Notes under the pieces: model-generated | What the model was told of the DNA's origin: nothing | The model's database searches: none | What the model saw: the letters and a program-made list of their open reading frames with translations, nothing else | Shown: positions 8,170-16,432 of the stretch, one piece after another | Position numbering within the stretch: position 1 is the stretch's first letter | Layout of the letters: every line of letters begins with the position of its first letter | Source of the DNA: Phaeocystidibacter sp965659415 | Lineage (GTDB): Bacteria > Bacteroidota > Bacteroidia > Flavobacteriales > Schleiferiaceae | Assembly: GCA_965659415.1 (NCBI GenBank) | Contig: CBFHVA010000005.1 | Span: 1 to 64,000 of the forward strand | DNA length: 64,000 nt | Direction of reading: 5' to 3' | Program-made: the position numbers and the translations under genes

Positions 8170-8508
8170 TTAAGAAGCCTTGCGCCTTGTTTCTTCTTTT
8201 TGAATGATGGATTTAGCCTCTTTCCATGGAATGAGGTTATAACTGTCCATCGTTGTGGTGGTGAAACTGCTTGCCACCTTGGAAATGTCGCCGAGGTATT
8301 TGCCATAGGCGCCCGACTCCACAAATTCACGCATGTCCTCTTTAGTTCGCCATAGCGTCATTGTGTAATGCGTCATTAAGCTCGCATTGAGTCTGTATTT
8401 CTTACACTTCGATTTCTTAAGCTGGGAAGTGATGCGATTCACCTTGACGAAAAAGGGAAAAATATGAAATGGCGACTTAAGTCGGATTTTAGTAATGCTG
8501 ACGTACAT
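8170..8508 (-). CDS. DUF3291/antibiotic-monooxygenase-like small protein
   Basis: A 112-residue protein that starts MYVSITKIRLKSPF. It carries the block THYTMTLWRTKEDMREFVESG followed by a HxxA-like segment replaced here by KYLGDISKVAS, as in small dimeric alpha+beta barrel proteins annotated as DUF3291 or spheroidene-monooxygenase-like. The ATG at 8508 is preferred over the upstream one at 8535, since it begins the conserved first strand. No catalytic residues can be named. It is followed after 31 nt by the DUF2805-like gene on the same strand. Confidence 0.65.
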   Translation of the reverse strand: MYVSITKIRLKSPFHIFPFFVKVNRITSQLKKSKCKKYRLNASLMTHYTMTLWRTKEDMREFVESGAYGKYLGDISKVASSFTTTTMDSYNLIPWKEAKSIIQKEETRRKAS

Positions 8509-8590
8509 CCTGTAGGTTTGATAAGCTAAATACAATGCACAAATGGCTAGACCACCTGCATTTCAGATTAGCGAAAGTAAAGCAAGTCCA

Positions 8591-9853
8591 TTATCCGTCA
8601 AAGGAGCGAATGGTTTTTTCTATGATGGATATACATTCTTGCATCTGATCTTCAGTCATTACCAAAGGAGGAGCAAATCGAATAATATTACCGTGTGTAG
8701 GCTTGGCTAATAGTCCATTGCTTGCCAACTCAACACAAATATTCCAAGCTGTTTTGCTATCCGGTGTATCATTGATTACAATCGCATTTAGTAAGCCCTT
8801 GCCACGAACTTTGGTAACAATTGATGAACTGTCAACGATACGTTGCATTTCTGAACGAAACAATTCACCGAGTTTGCGCGCATTCTGAGCGAGGTTTTCA
8901 TTGCTAACCACTTCCAAAGCTGCCATAGCTACTTGTGCTGCAACTGGGTTTCCTCCAAAGGTACTACCGTGCTGACCAGGTTGTATGGTAAGCATGATAT
9001 CGTCATCGGCGAGGATGGCCGATACAGGGTACATACCTCCTGATAAGGCCTTACCCAAAATGAGAATATCAGGACGAGTATAGGTATCTCCTTTTTCACA
9101 TGCATTGGCACAGCTGCAATTACCGCATACGGCTAACAGGCTTCCTGTACGTGCAATGCCCGTTTGTACTTCATCAGCAATAAAGAGTACGTTTTTATCC
9201 TTACACAAAGCCGCCGCTTGAGGAATGAAATCGGCATCAGGAACCATTACGCCTGCCTCACCTTGTATAGGTTCCACCATGAAACCGATTACGTTTTCGT
9301 CTTCCAGTGCCTGTTTCAAGGCTTCAATGTTGTTGTACGGAATGATTTCGAACCCCGGCGTGTATGGGCCATAACCATCTTTGGCATCCGGGTCGGAAGA
9401 GAACGAAATGATAGTAGTGGTTCGGCCGTGGAAGTTCTGATCACAAACGATAATCTTACTTGTGGATTCCTTAACTCCCTTCACTTCGTGTCCCCACTTG
9501 CGGCAAAGCTTCAGGGCTGTTTCAACAGCCTCGGCGCCTGAATTCATAGGCAGGACCTTATCGAAAGCGAAGTACTCAGTGATGAATTTGTCGAATTTAC
9601 CTAACTCTGCATTGTAGAATGCTCGGCTCGTAAGGGTGAGCTTTTGAGCTTGACGGGTCATGGTTTCTACCAAGTGTGGGTGGCAATGTCCTTGATTAAC
9701 AGCGCTATAGGCGCTTAAGAAATCGAAATAACGCTTTCCTTCCACATCCCAAACATAAACTCCATCACCTTTTTCGAGTACAACAGGAAGCGGGTGATAG
9801 TTATGAGCACCGTGCTTGTTTTCGAGGGCAATGAGTTCTTCTGATCGCGTCAT
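8591..9853 (-). CDS. rocD: Ornithine aminotransferase
   Basis: PLP enzyme converting ornithine and 2-oxoglutarate to glutamate-5-semialdehyde and glutamate, linking arginine, proline and glutamate metabolism. Seen in 420 residues: amino-terminal HNYHPLPVVLEKG with VEGKRYFDFLSAYSAVNQGH, NFHGRTTTIISFSSD, the cofactor aspartate in FIADEVQTG, and the PLP lysine in LGKALSGG. Between GRTG-like ARTGSLLAV and the PLP-lysine strand lies a short insertion with four cysteines (CGNCSCANAC), absent from classical RocD. A TATATTTG promoter box lies 28 nt upstream of the ATG. It is a stand-alone gene in this window. Confidence 0.92.
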   Translation of the reverse strand: MTRSEELIALENKHGAHNYHPLPVVLEKGDGVYVWDVEGKRYFDFLSAYSAVNQGHCHPHLVETMTRQAQKLTLTSRAFYNAELGKFDKFITEYFAFDKVLPMNSGAEAVETALKLCRKWGHEVKGVKESTSKIIVCDQNFHGRTTTIISFSSDPDAKDGYGPYTPGFEIIPYNNIEALKQALEDENVIGFMVEPIQGEAGVMVPDADFIPQAAALCKDKNVLFIADEVQTGIARTGSLLAVCGNCSCANACEKGDTYTRPDILILGKALSGGMYPVSAILADDDIMLTIQPGQHGSTFGGNPVAAQVAMAALEVVSNENLAQNARKLGELFRSEMQRIVDSSSIVTKVRGKGLLNAIVINDTPDSKTAWNICVELASNGLLAKPTHGNIIRFAPPLVMTEDQMQECISIIEKTIRSFDG

Positions 9854-9881
9854 CTTGGGATGGGATTAGGGTTAAGTCCCG

Positions 9882-9889
9882 CAAATATA
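9882..9889 (-). promoter_or_regulatory. -7 promoter box (TATATTTG) for rocD
   Basis: Exact TAnnTTTG on the minus strand, 28 nt before the rocD start codon, predicting a leader of about 22-24 nt. The -33 element is not clear. Confidence 0.6.
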
Positions 9890-10016
9890 GGGGATGAGAG
9901 TCACATCCTCTAATTCAGAAAGGGGGTAGGTGATGGAGGTTACAACCGTTGTAAGTGTGAAGCACTAATTTCGTCGATATGAGTGAACAAAAGATGACAT
10001 CAAACGATATCACATC

Positions 10017-10631
10017 ATGAAAAAAATAGATTTCCAAAACGTCTTTGAACACGCATACAACTACTCGAAATATCGAAGAATGATAACCGGGTTGTTGGCC
10101 GAAGGAAAAACAACAGGACCCAACCAAGGAGAAGATCTCATTCAGTATGCCATGCTTAATGATAAACGCATGGATAGGGGAGAGAAAACTGTTAAGCTGT
10201 CTGAAGAGCAAGCAGACAACCTCCGAGGAGTTCAGCCGGAGAATTGGTTGGTTTTAACCGAGGGATGGTGTGGTGATGCTTCACAAATTTTACCCGTCCT
10301 GAACGTGATTGACCAGCATAGCACTCAAATAAATGTGCGATACATTCTTCGCGATGAGAATCCTGAAATCATGGATGTATTTCTGACCAACGGGACAAGG
10401 AGTATTCCTAAAATTATCCGCTTAAATGATGATTTTACTGAGGTGCTAGGATCTTGGGGTCCACGTCCTAAGCAAATGCAAGCCTTGGTTGAAGACTGGA
10501 AAAAATCTCAAGATGTTCCGAAAGAGGAGATGTATATGAAGGTGCATGGAGCCTATGCTAAAGACCGGGGTAAAGCCACTTTAGCAGAGATTTTCAACTT
10601 TCTCAAACAAACGTCACCCGAATCGGTTTAA
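10017..10631 (+). CDS. Thioredoxin-family protein with single active-site cysteine
   Basis: A 204-residue cytoplasmic protein of the Thioredoxin_9-like group common in Bacteroidota. Seen: about 75 residues of helical amino-terminus, then WLVLTEGWCGDASQILPV, where the usual WCGPC redox motif is replaced by WCGDA. The cis-proline loop is preserved as TRSIPKII, and GSWGPRP is in the last strand. Only the first cysteine of the CxxC pair is left, so a classical disulfide oxidoreductase cycle is unlikely. Monothiol chemistry or a binding role is more likely (inference). The ATG at 10017 follows a TAATTTCG near-match promoter box. The gene ends at a long hairpin with a T tract. Confidence 0.85.
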   Translation: MKKIDFQNVFEHAYNYSKYRRMITGLLAEGKTTGPNQGEDLIQYAMLNDKRMDRGEKTVKLSEEQADNLRGVQPENWLVLTEGWCGDASQILPVLNVIDQHSTQINVRYILRDENPEIMDVFLTNGTRSIPKIIRLNDDFTEVLGSWGPRPKQMQALVEDWKKSQDVPKEEMYMKVHGAYAKDRGKATLAEIFNFLKQTSPESV

Positions 10632-10637
10632 TAGAGT

Positions 10638-10719
10638 GTCCGCAGCAGATAAGCGTCTTCTTTTCTTCACAGTTTCATTGGTTTGTTCAAGGTAGCTGTT
10701 TGCTGCGGGCGTTTTTTTT
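10638..10719 (+). terminator. Long-range hairpin plus T tract after the thioredoxin-like gene
   Basis: CCGCAGCA (10640-10647) is complementary to TGCTGCGG (10701-10708), which is followed by GCGTTTTTTTTG. The enclosed 53 nt is large for a simple terminator, but the AGC/GCT flanks just inside could extend the stem. The eight-T run directly after the arm supports termination. Confidence 0.5.
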
Positions 10720-10730
10720 GCCTTCAGGCT

Positions 10731-10757
10731 GTTCGCTACTCGCTTCTCGCCATTCGC
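10731..10757 (+). repeat. Degenerate heptamer array (TTCGC core, period 7)
   Basis: TTCGC, CTCGC, CTCGC and TTCGC occur at 10732, 10739, 10746 and 10753, exactly 7 nt apart, separated by two variable bases. It is non-coding and lies between the terminator and the second heptamer array. Confidence 0.7.
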
Positions 10758-10818
10758 ACAGTTGTGGGTAACTTCTTCTGGAGTGTGTGGTCATCATCTA
10801 ATGATTCTGCAATCTTCA

Positions 10819-10879
10819 GCCAAAAGCCAAAAGCCAAAAGCCAAAAGCCAAAAGCCAAAAGCCAAAAGCCAAAAGCCAA
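10819..10879 (+). repeat. Perfect tandem heptamer array (GCCAAAA)
   Basis: Eight complete GCCAAAA units followed by a partial ninth (GCCAA), all identical. The array lies intergenically, eight bases before the stop codon of the small convergent gene at 10887. Seven is not a multiple of three, so copy-number change would shift any frame crossing it, but no real gene crosses it. Such short tandem arrays are known to vary by slipped-strand replication. Confidence 0.95.
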
Positions 10880-10886
10880 CTAGCTC

Positions 10887-11117
10887 TCACAGCGTCGTCT
10901 TCCAATCCACGTACATCGCGTTGAAGTGGTCGTGGACTTTGTCGAGCCACTCGTTGCTAAGTGTGGCTTTCACGCTCTCTGCTGAAGGAAATTTTTCTTT
11001 GGCGTATCGATAGCTCTGGCGCATAGGTCCCGCTTCAATCTCCAAGAGGAAATACTTATCGGTCACGTAAAGAACCATTCGAAAAGTAGAGTGTGGAATC
11101 TGTTCGGCTATTCTCAT
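10887..11117 (-). CDS. Small conserved protein of unknown function
   Basis: A 76-residue protein beginning MRIAEQIPHSTFRMVLYVTD. The amino-terminal part appears as two or three beta strands and the rest as helices. It resembles short uncharacterised proteins that I recall from flavobacterial genomes, but I cannot give a family name. It lies just downstream of the TonB-dependent receptor gene on the same strand (32 nt gap), so it may be the last gene of that operon. It ends next to the heptamer array. Confidence 0.6.
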   Translation of the reverse strand: MRIAEQIPHSTFRMVLYVTDKYFLLEIEAGPMRQSYRYAKEKFPSAESVKATLSNEWLDKVHDHFNAMYVDWKTTL

Positions 11118-11149
11118 GATTCAAGTCTATGGTGAAATGCTTTGCGTTC

Positions 11150-13573
11150 TTAGAACGCTACGTGGACTTTCAGGTTGAGCAGTCGTGAAGTGAGATAATT
11201 GGGAACTGCATATTGGTTGGCGGTGCTCACATCTCGAACCCACAAATAGCTCACTGTGTTTCTCGATTGGAACATGTTGAACACCTCAAGGCTGATCCAG
11301 AATTCATCAATGCTCTTGTAGAATGCACTGTTGTACTCTTTGCCTCTTTCTCGGAAGACTTTGATAAACCCAACATCTAAGCGACGGTAGAGTGGGGCTC
11401 TAAAGGTTTGAGTGTAACGAGGAGTTTGAGGTGCTCCAAATGGAAAGCCGCCAGTTACAACGAGGTTTACGTTTACCCTAAAAGTGGGGTACTTGGGCAG
11501 ATAATCTTGGAAGAAAAGTGCGAAGTTGAATAATTGATCGGTTGGACGAGGAATGTAACCTGCGCCATCGTTTTCAATATCCTCTTGAACTCGGAACAAG
11601 GAAAAACTAGCCCAGCTCTCCACGCCTTTTACAAATTCTCCATTCAGGCGTGTGTCAACGCCATATGCTCTACCGCGCGCTTCATTCACTGCGCTGTAGC
11701 GGATGCGCACATTGTCCATTTCAAAAGGAATCAAATTGCGCATGTCCTTGTAGTACACTTCACTGTTGAGTACAAATGGTCTGTCGAACATTTCAAAAGT
11801 GTACTTACCGCCTGCCACATAGTGAATGGCAAGTTGCGCACGTATATCTGGATTGATATCCCCTTCTAAATCCCGCATTTCTCGATAGAATGGCGGTTGG
11901 TGATACATTCCACTCGCAAAGGTGAAGAGCCATTTGTTCCAACCAGCAGGTCGCCAGCTCAAGCGAATACGCGGGCTCACGGTGATTTGCTCACTCCAAG
12001 TCCAGTATTGACTACGAACACCTGCACTTAAGCGATATTCGTGTTCATTCGATTCCCAAGGCTTCACAAATTCCAAATAACCGGTTGAGCGCCAAGAGGT
12101 AACCGCGCCTCTAGTGTCGAAATTTTGCCAAATGTCCAATGTATTATCGGGGATATAAATCGTATCTGAACCGCTGAAAACGATTTGGGTGGGCTTGTGT
12201 TGGACGGAATAACCAGCACTATCGATGTACTCCCATTCTTTGTATCGATCTACAATGTCTTCTCTCTGTAATCGAGCTCCCCAATACAAGCTTCCAGCGT
12301 CGCCATGCCAAGCACCTCGGTGGCCCACATTGAAAATAATGGCATCTAGCGTGTTTCTCGCATATTGGTGAAAGCCGCCCACGCCGCGGATTGCTGCGAG
12401 TTCTCCAAAATCGTCAGAACCCAAATTTGTGTTTAAATCGCCAAGTCGGTATGCTCCAATTACATCCACGAATTCTCGCTCAATGGTTTGATAACCAGAA
12501 GTGTAAAAACTGAGGGTTAAATCATCATCGGGCTGATATTCAGCGCTCAGCGCGCCAAAAGCGGTGGTGTAATCGTAATTCTCCACCCCATCAAAAAAGA
12601 CGGTCAGCTGTAGCGCTTCTTGAAAGGATCCGAACTGTGTATTTCTCGTCCCGGGCTGAACTTGATAATCGTTTTGTGCAATGTTACCTAAGAAGTTGAT
12701 GCTCCAATCTGAGTTAATTACATAGCCCACTAGCAATTGCGCATCGGTAAAATTGGAGGTAAAATCCCCATCGGTATCTAGCGCGCCTAGTAAGAGTCGG
12801 TTGGTGCGATACCGAACTCCACCAATTGCCCAAAGACGTTGATCTTTTGATCGTCCACCTAAGGTGAGTTGCCCACCTAACAAACTCCCTTCGAAGGTGC
12901 CTGTGAAGTCATCGGGCTGCTTGTAGGTGATATCGAGTACGGAGGACATTTTATCTCCATAAATAGCGCTGAAACCACCAGCAGAGAACGAAATGCTCTC
13001 CACCATATCGGGATTTACGAAGGATAGACCTTCTTGTTGGCCAGCCCTCACAAGAAAAGGTCTGTAAACTTCAATACCGTTCACGTATACAAGATTCTCG
13101 TCGAAACTACCGCCACGAACATTATATTGACTACTGAATTCACTTCGTCCAATTACACCTGGCATGGTTCGAATCAATCCTTCTACTGAATTCTGCGGAC
13201 CAGAAACAGCATCAAGTGTGCGGTTGTCCAATTCTATGGTTCCATCATTGGCTCGTCCACCGGTTTCGACATCCACCTCATCCAGTAGTTCTCTGGATTT
13301 CAAGGTTACGTTCAATTCGTAAGTACCCGCTGCCTCCGGGATGTAGATGGTATCGGTATAAAAACCAACCCGACCGATAATTAGATAGCCTGGATTATTG
13401 GTGGGACTGCTGATGGAGAAGCTACCTTCCTCATCTGATTCGGCTCTTTGATTTCCCCAATTAAGTACTACAAACTCTACAGGCTCACCTTCCGTGTTCA
13501 CCACGAAACCTTGAACAGTTTGGGCAAGACTACTAAATGATAATAGGATGAAAAGAGAAAGTAGAAACCGCAT
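11150..13573 (-). CDS. TonB-dependent outer membrane receptor with CarboxypepD_reg-like domain
   Basis: An 807-residue outer membrane receptor that would import a ligand using TonB energy; the ligand is not predictable. Seen: a signal peptide (MRFLLSLFILLSFSSLAQ), a CarboxypepD_reg-like beta domain at about 20-95 (VQGFVVNTEGEPVEFV...), a plug domain at about 110-220 containing PGVIGRSEFSSQYNVRGGSFDENL and the GGFSAIYGDKMSS end, and a long barrel with many alternating aromatic strands ending in VHVAF. No SusD partner follows, so it is not a standard polysaccharide utilisation locus. Its ATG overlaps the TAA of the upstream CarboxypepD gene, indicating translational coupling. Confidence 0.9.
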   Translation of the reverse strand: MRFLLSLFILLSFSSLAQTVQGFVVNTEGEPVEFVVLNWGNQRAESDEEGSFSISSPTNNPGYLIIGRVGFYTDTIYIPEAAGTYELNVTLKSRELLDEVDVETGGRANDGTIELDNRTLDAVSGPQNSVEGLIRTMPGVIGRSEFSSQYNVRGGSFDENLVYVNGIEVYRPFLVRAGQQEGLSFVNPDMVESISFSAGGFSAIYGDKMSSVLDITYKQPDDFTGTFEGSLLGGQLTLGGRSKDQRLWAIGGVRYRTNRLLLGALDTDGDFTSNFTDAQLLVGYVINSDWSINFLGNIAQNDYQVQPGTRNTQFGSFQEALQLTVFFDGVENYDYTTAFGALSAEYQPDDDLTLSFYTSGYQTIEREFVDVIGAYRLGDLNTNLGSDDFGELAAIRGVGGFHQYARNTLDAIIFNVGHRGAWHGDAGSLYWGARLQREDIVDRYKEWEYIDSAGYSVQHKPTQIVFSGSDTIYIPDNTLDIWQNFDTRGAVTSWRSTGYLEFVKPWESNEHEYRLSAGVRSQYWTWSEQITVSPRIRLSWRPAGWNKWLFTFASGMYHQPPFYREMRDLEGDINPDIRAQLAIHYVAGGKYTFEMFDRPFVLNSEVYYKDMRNLIPFEMDNVRIRYSAVNEARGRAYGVDTRLNGEFVKGVESWASFSLFRVQEDIENDGAGYIPRPTDQLFNFALFFQDYLPKYPTFRVNVNLVVTGGFPFGAPQTPRYTQTFRAPLYRRLDVGFIKVFRERGKEYNSAFYKSIDEFWISLEVFNMFQSRNTVSYLWVRDVSTANQYAVPNYLTSRLLNLKVHVAF

Positions 13574-14235
13574 TAATCGCTAAAGTCACCTCGTTTTAAG
13601 GCTCGGAAAAATTCACTCCATGCAAACGGATCGGACAATCGGCCTAGGAGAGCCGCGCCGCCATTTGCCCCGTAGTAACGTCCTTGATTATATAAATTGT
13701 AGTTCTGAGATTTGATCACATAACTTCCAATTTCACGGGCATCATATCCCATTTCCTCCGCTCGTTCTTTGAGTTGTTGTATGGCCAGGTTTCGTTGCGC
13801 GATGTCGAGCTCTGTAGTGGGGAGATTCATGGCAAGTAACTCTCGGTTTAAGTTCTCTCTTGAAGGCCAAGGGTAGAGAATTACTTCTTGCAACAAATAA
13901 GACTCCCAAGTGAGGGTTACAAGAGCGAGGTATTTTGAACCAGAAAGGGTGTCAGGAACCCAAAGCTTCTCAGTTTCAAAACTGAGGTGACGAAATACAA
14001 TCGTGTCGCCAGGGAGTGCGGCAATGCTAAAAAATCCATCAGTTCCACTCAACACATATCCTTGATTACGGCCAAGTACGTAGACATTCACGTTCGGCAC
14101 AAATTGACGACTGCTGTCATTGGTAGTTATGGCCCCAGATACTTGAACCACTTGGTCACGCGATTCGCTCTGGCCATTGGCCCCAACAAACAGCAAGATG
14201 CAAAAAGTGGCTATAAAGAAGTGTTTAAGCGTCAT
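13573..14235 (-). CDS. CarboxypepD_reg-like secreted protein coupled to the TonB receptor
   Basis: A 220-residue exported protein. Seen: signal peptide (ending VGANGQ), a CarboxypepD_reg-like Ig-type beta domain at about 30-115 (VSGAITTNDSSRQ... GTDGFFSIAALPGDTIVFRHLSF), then a charged helical region of no recognised family (about 125-220). The one-base stop/start overlap with the receptor gene points to a functional pair. The same beta domain is present at the receptor's amino terminus, so the two may interact or share a ligand (inference). A TAACTTTG promoter box ends 7 nt before the ATG. Confidence 0.75.
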   Translation of the reverse strand: MTLKHFFIATFCILLFVGANGQSESRDQVVQVSGAITTNDSSRQFVPNVNVYVLGRNQGYVLSGTDGFFSIAALPGDTIVFRHLSFETEKLWVPDTLSGSKYLALVTLTWESYLLQEVILYPWPSRENLNRELLAMNLPTTELDIAQRNLAIQQLKERAEEMGYDAREIGSYVIKSQNYNLYNQGRYYGANGGAALLGRLSDPFAWSEFFRALKRGDFSD

Positions 14236-14242
14236 CTGCGGT

Positions 14243-14250
14243 CAAAGTTA
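14243..14250 (-). promoter_or_regulatory. -7 promoter box (TAACTTTG) for the CarboxypepD/TonB receptor operon
   Basis: Exact TAnnTTTG on the minus strand, 7 nt from the ATG at 14235. A TTG lies 16 nt further upstream (complement of 14267-14269), slightly short of the usual spacing. Confidence 0.55.
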
Positions 14251-14269
14251 CTCAATTTAGGCGCGCCAA

Positions 14270-16006
14270 TTACAGAGAAAATGTGAACGGAATGTCAAGA
14301 GAGGTGGTATTGTTTCTGTCGTCTTTCGCCGTAATTGACATGGTACACGCACCTTCTGAGATTCGGTCGGATAACACGACGCGGAGAAGATCGTTCTTAG
14401 CGTCGTAAGCCATAAGGTGCCATTCTCCATTGATCTCACATCGGTAATCTCGTATCCCACTTAAGTCATCCGTCATTTTAAAGGAGATCACGTCGCCGGC
14501 TTTGAGTTGTCGATTATTGCGAATACCATTTAAATAGCGAAGTGTAGGCGGTATGGTGTCTAGCATTACGGTGAAATGTCCCATCGTTCTTACCCTTGAT
14601 TTCAGAAAGGGTGTCCCAGCAATTGAGATTACATCACCATCCCATGAATCGGGATTTGTTCTGTCATCATCGAGACTTACAATGACCGCTTTATCTAGAT
14701 ATGGAAGGGGTGTAGATTTGAGAGAAAGCGCTACTTCGAAGTGTTTATGAACGGCAATCCCTTGAGTACCTAATTGATAAACGGGTCCATATCCGGTGCT
14801 CAGTGAGGGGTGTTCCTCCATTACGACTCTTTGATTTTGGTAGAGAACCCCAGGCGTGATTTTCCAACGAAAAGCCCCAGATTCGTTAGTGGTCGTGGCA
14901 TCATAAGGTAAGGACAGACCGAGCATTGGAGCAGCGGGTTCGACGAGTTCTTCGCCTTGGATAGACGCGGTAAGGATTGTTGTGTTGCCGGCCACATCGT
15001 GGATACGCCATTCCAAGTCATACGTTGAGTCTGGGTAGACCGAGAGTATTCCATTTCCTTGAACGTCGTCGTACATATTGAGTTCGTTTCCAGGCAGTAA
15101 CCACATCCGATTCGCTTTGGTCTGACAGCAGCGGTAGAGGTCGTAGTCGATATGAGCGTTGAGGAATCGCGATTCACTAAAGGCGAAGCGCTCCGCTCTA
15201 AATTCCGCCGTCTTTACCTCGTTCACAAATTGCTCAATTCTGAATGGACCATTCGCATTCCAGGCTCCATCTTGACGGTCGATTACGTCGATGGCAAAAC
15301 CGATTTGTCCGGATGCGCGCTGGGTCCATTTCAAAGCATACTGACCGTTTTGGATGGTCCCGAGCGATAGAGAGGTTCGTGTATGTCTTTGGTTGAGATG
15401 AGAACTGTCACCGAGCGGATAGGCGTATACACCTCTAACTTCCGGAAACCTTGAGTCGGCAATATCATACCCGAAAAGGAGAGGGTTGAGTGGTTCTTCA
15501 GTGCGTGAATCGCGGATTTCAAAATGCAGATGCGGACCGCCGCTGCCGCCGGAATTGCCACTTAATGCGATTTGCTGGCCTGCTGTAACTTGAAATAGTT
15601 CTGCAGGAGGAAATAAATTCACTTGAAACGACTTTTGCTGGTATTGTTGGCTTTCTACCCATTGGGCAATATCTTCTTGAAACGACTGCAAGTGTGCGTA
15701 AACCGTAGTGTAACCATTAGGGTGGCGAATGTAGAGTGCATTGCCATAACCATAAGGCGAAACCGCAATACGAACCACTTGTCCGGCTGCAGCGGCATTC
15801 ACAGGCAGCCCCTCTCTGCCTTGCGTTTTTATGTCGATACCCGCATGGAAGTGATTGCTTCTAAGTTCGCCATAGGTCCCAGATAATATGAGTGGAATAT
15901 CCAGTGGGCTTTGGAAATAATCGGTTGGATAATCTTGAGCGAGCAAAGTGACGCTTGTAAGGAGCGTAAATACAATGAAATAGGACCGTTTAAACATGCG
16001 GATCAT
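14270..16006 (-). CDS. M23 family (LytM-type) metallopeptidase
   Basis: A 578-residue exported zinc peptidase probably acting on peptidoglycan cross-links. Seen: signal peptide (MFKRSYFIVFTLL...AQ, which would also fit the second ATG three codons in). The LytM domain occupies about 25-190 with first zinc ligands in HFHAGIDIK, the PYGYGNALYIRH strand, TTVYAHLQ, and the HLHFEIRD block. All four LytM motifs appear intact, so it should be active. The remaining 390 residues are beta-rich and without a known catalytic motif, as in several Bacteroidota M23 proteins. It is divergent from the ZapB-like/ZapA operon, which also concerns the cell envelope and division. Confidence 0.88.
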   Translation of the reverse strand: MIRMFKRSYFIVFTLLTSVTLLAQDYPTDYFQSPLDIPLILSGTYGELRSNHFHAGIDIKTQGREGLPVNAAAAGQVVRIAVSPYGYGNALYIRHPNGYTTVYAHLQSFQEDIAQWVESQQYQQKSFQVNLFPPAELFQVTAGQQIALSGNSGGSGGPHLHFEIRDSRTEEPLNPLLFGYDIADSRFPEVRGVYAYPLGDSSHLNQRHTRTSLSLGTIQNGQYALKWTQRASGQIGFAIDVIDRQDGAWNANGPFRIEQFVNEVKTAEFRAERFAFSESRFLNAHIDYDLYRCCQTKANRMWLLPGNELNMYDDVQGNGILSVYPDSTYDLEWRIHDVAGNTTILTASIQGEELVEPAAPMLGLSLPYDATTTNESGAFRWKITPGVLYQNQRVVMEEHPSLSTGYGPVYQLGTQGIAVHKHFEVALSLKSTPLPYLDKAVIVSLDDDRTNPDSWDGDVISIAGTPFLKSRVRTMGHFTVMLDTIPPTLRYLNGIRNNRQLKAGDVISFKMTDDLSGIRDYRCEINGEWHLMAYDAKNDLLRVVLSDRISEGACTMSITAKDDRNNTTSLDIPFTFSL

Positions 16007-16069
16007 TTCGATTTTAGGGGGTGAAATCCGTTTAGGTAACGAATGAGGGTGGAAAATTAGTGGAAATGA

Positions 16070-16101
16070 TTGTTTTCAACCTCCTCCTTTCGTTACTTTT
16101 G
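16070..16101 (+). promoter_or_regulatory. Bacteroidota promoter of the zapB-like/zapA operon
   Basis: TTG at 16070-16072, a 21-nt spacer, and TACTTTTG at 16094-16101: a full match to the -33/-7 pattern. It lies inside the longest possible reading frame of the next gene, showing that the true start is the later ATG at 16129. Confidence 0.7.
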
Positions 16102-16128
16102 CTAGATACAGGAGCGTTAAAAAATTCC

Positions 16129-16422
16129 ATGAACCAAGCCCTCCAACTTGCTGAAAACCTTAATCGTAAGCTCCAAATGCTATTGGAGCGTTATGACGCA
16201 TTGAATGCAGAAAACCGAGCGTTGAAATTAGCTTTTGATGAATTAAAGGCTGATAATGAGCGGTTAAAGGGAGAGGTTGGTCAATTGGATGATTCGCTTC
16301 AACAGGCTAGAATGGCGGGAGCTTTATCTGGAGGTTCATCAGAAGCTTCGGAGCAAACTAAGGCCACAATAGCCGAGTTAGTGCGAGAAATCGATAAGTG
16401 CATCGCACTGCTCAATGCTTAG
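16129..16422 (+). CDS. Small coiled-coil protein upstream of ZapA (ZapB-like)
   Basis: A 97-residue protein that is almost all coiled coil: MNQALQLAENLNRKLQMLLERY with repeated leucine heptads, then ENRALKLAFDELKADNERLK and a second helix after a Gly/Ser-rich break. No catalytic motif. It directly precedes zapA (10 nt gap) in a clear operon. Size, coiled-coil nature and position suggest a divisome-associated partner comparable to ZapB, although sequence homology cannot be claimed. The frame could be extended to 16060, but the promoter boxes lie within that extension and it would add an unlikely hydrophobic prefix. Confidence 0.75.
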   Translation: MNQALQLAENLNRKLQMLLERYDALNAENRALKLAFDELKADNERLKGEVGQLDDSLQQARMAGALSGGSSEASEQTKATIAELVREIDKCIALLNA

Positions 16423-16432
16423 ATAATCGGTC

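Noticed and set aside
10819..10879. CRISPR array
   Set aside because: Units are 7 bp and contiguous, without spacers, and no cas genes are present.
10683..11013. Short plus-strand frames crossing the heptamer array
   Set aside because: They only translate the repeat (Lys-Ala-Lys-Ser-Gln-Lys-Pro) and have no conserved residues; the minus-strand gene at 10887 is a better use of part of the region.
16060..16128. Amino-terminal extension of the coiled-coil gene upstream of zapA
   Set aside because: The promoter boxes TTG and TACTTTTG lie inside it, so it is not translated.
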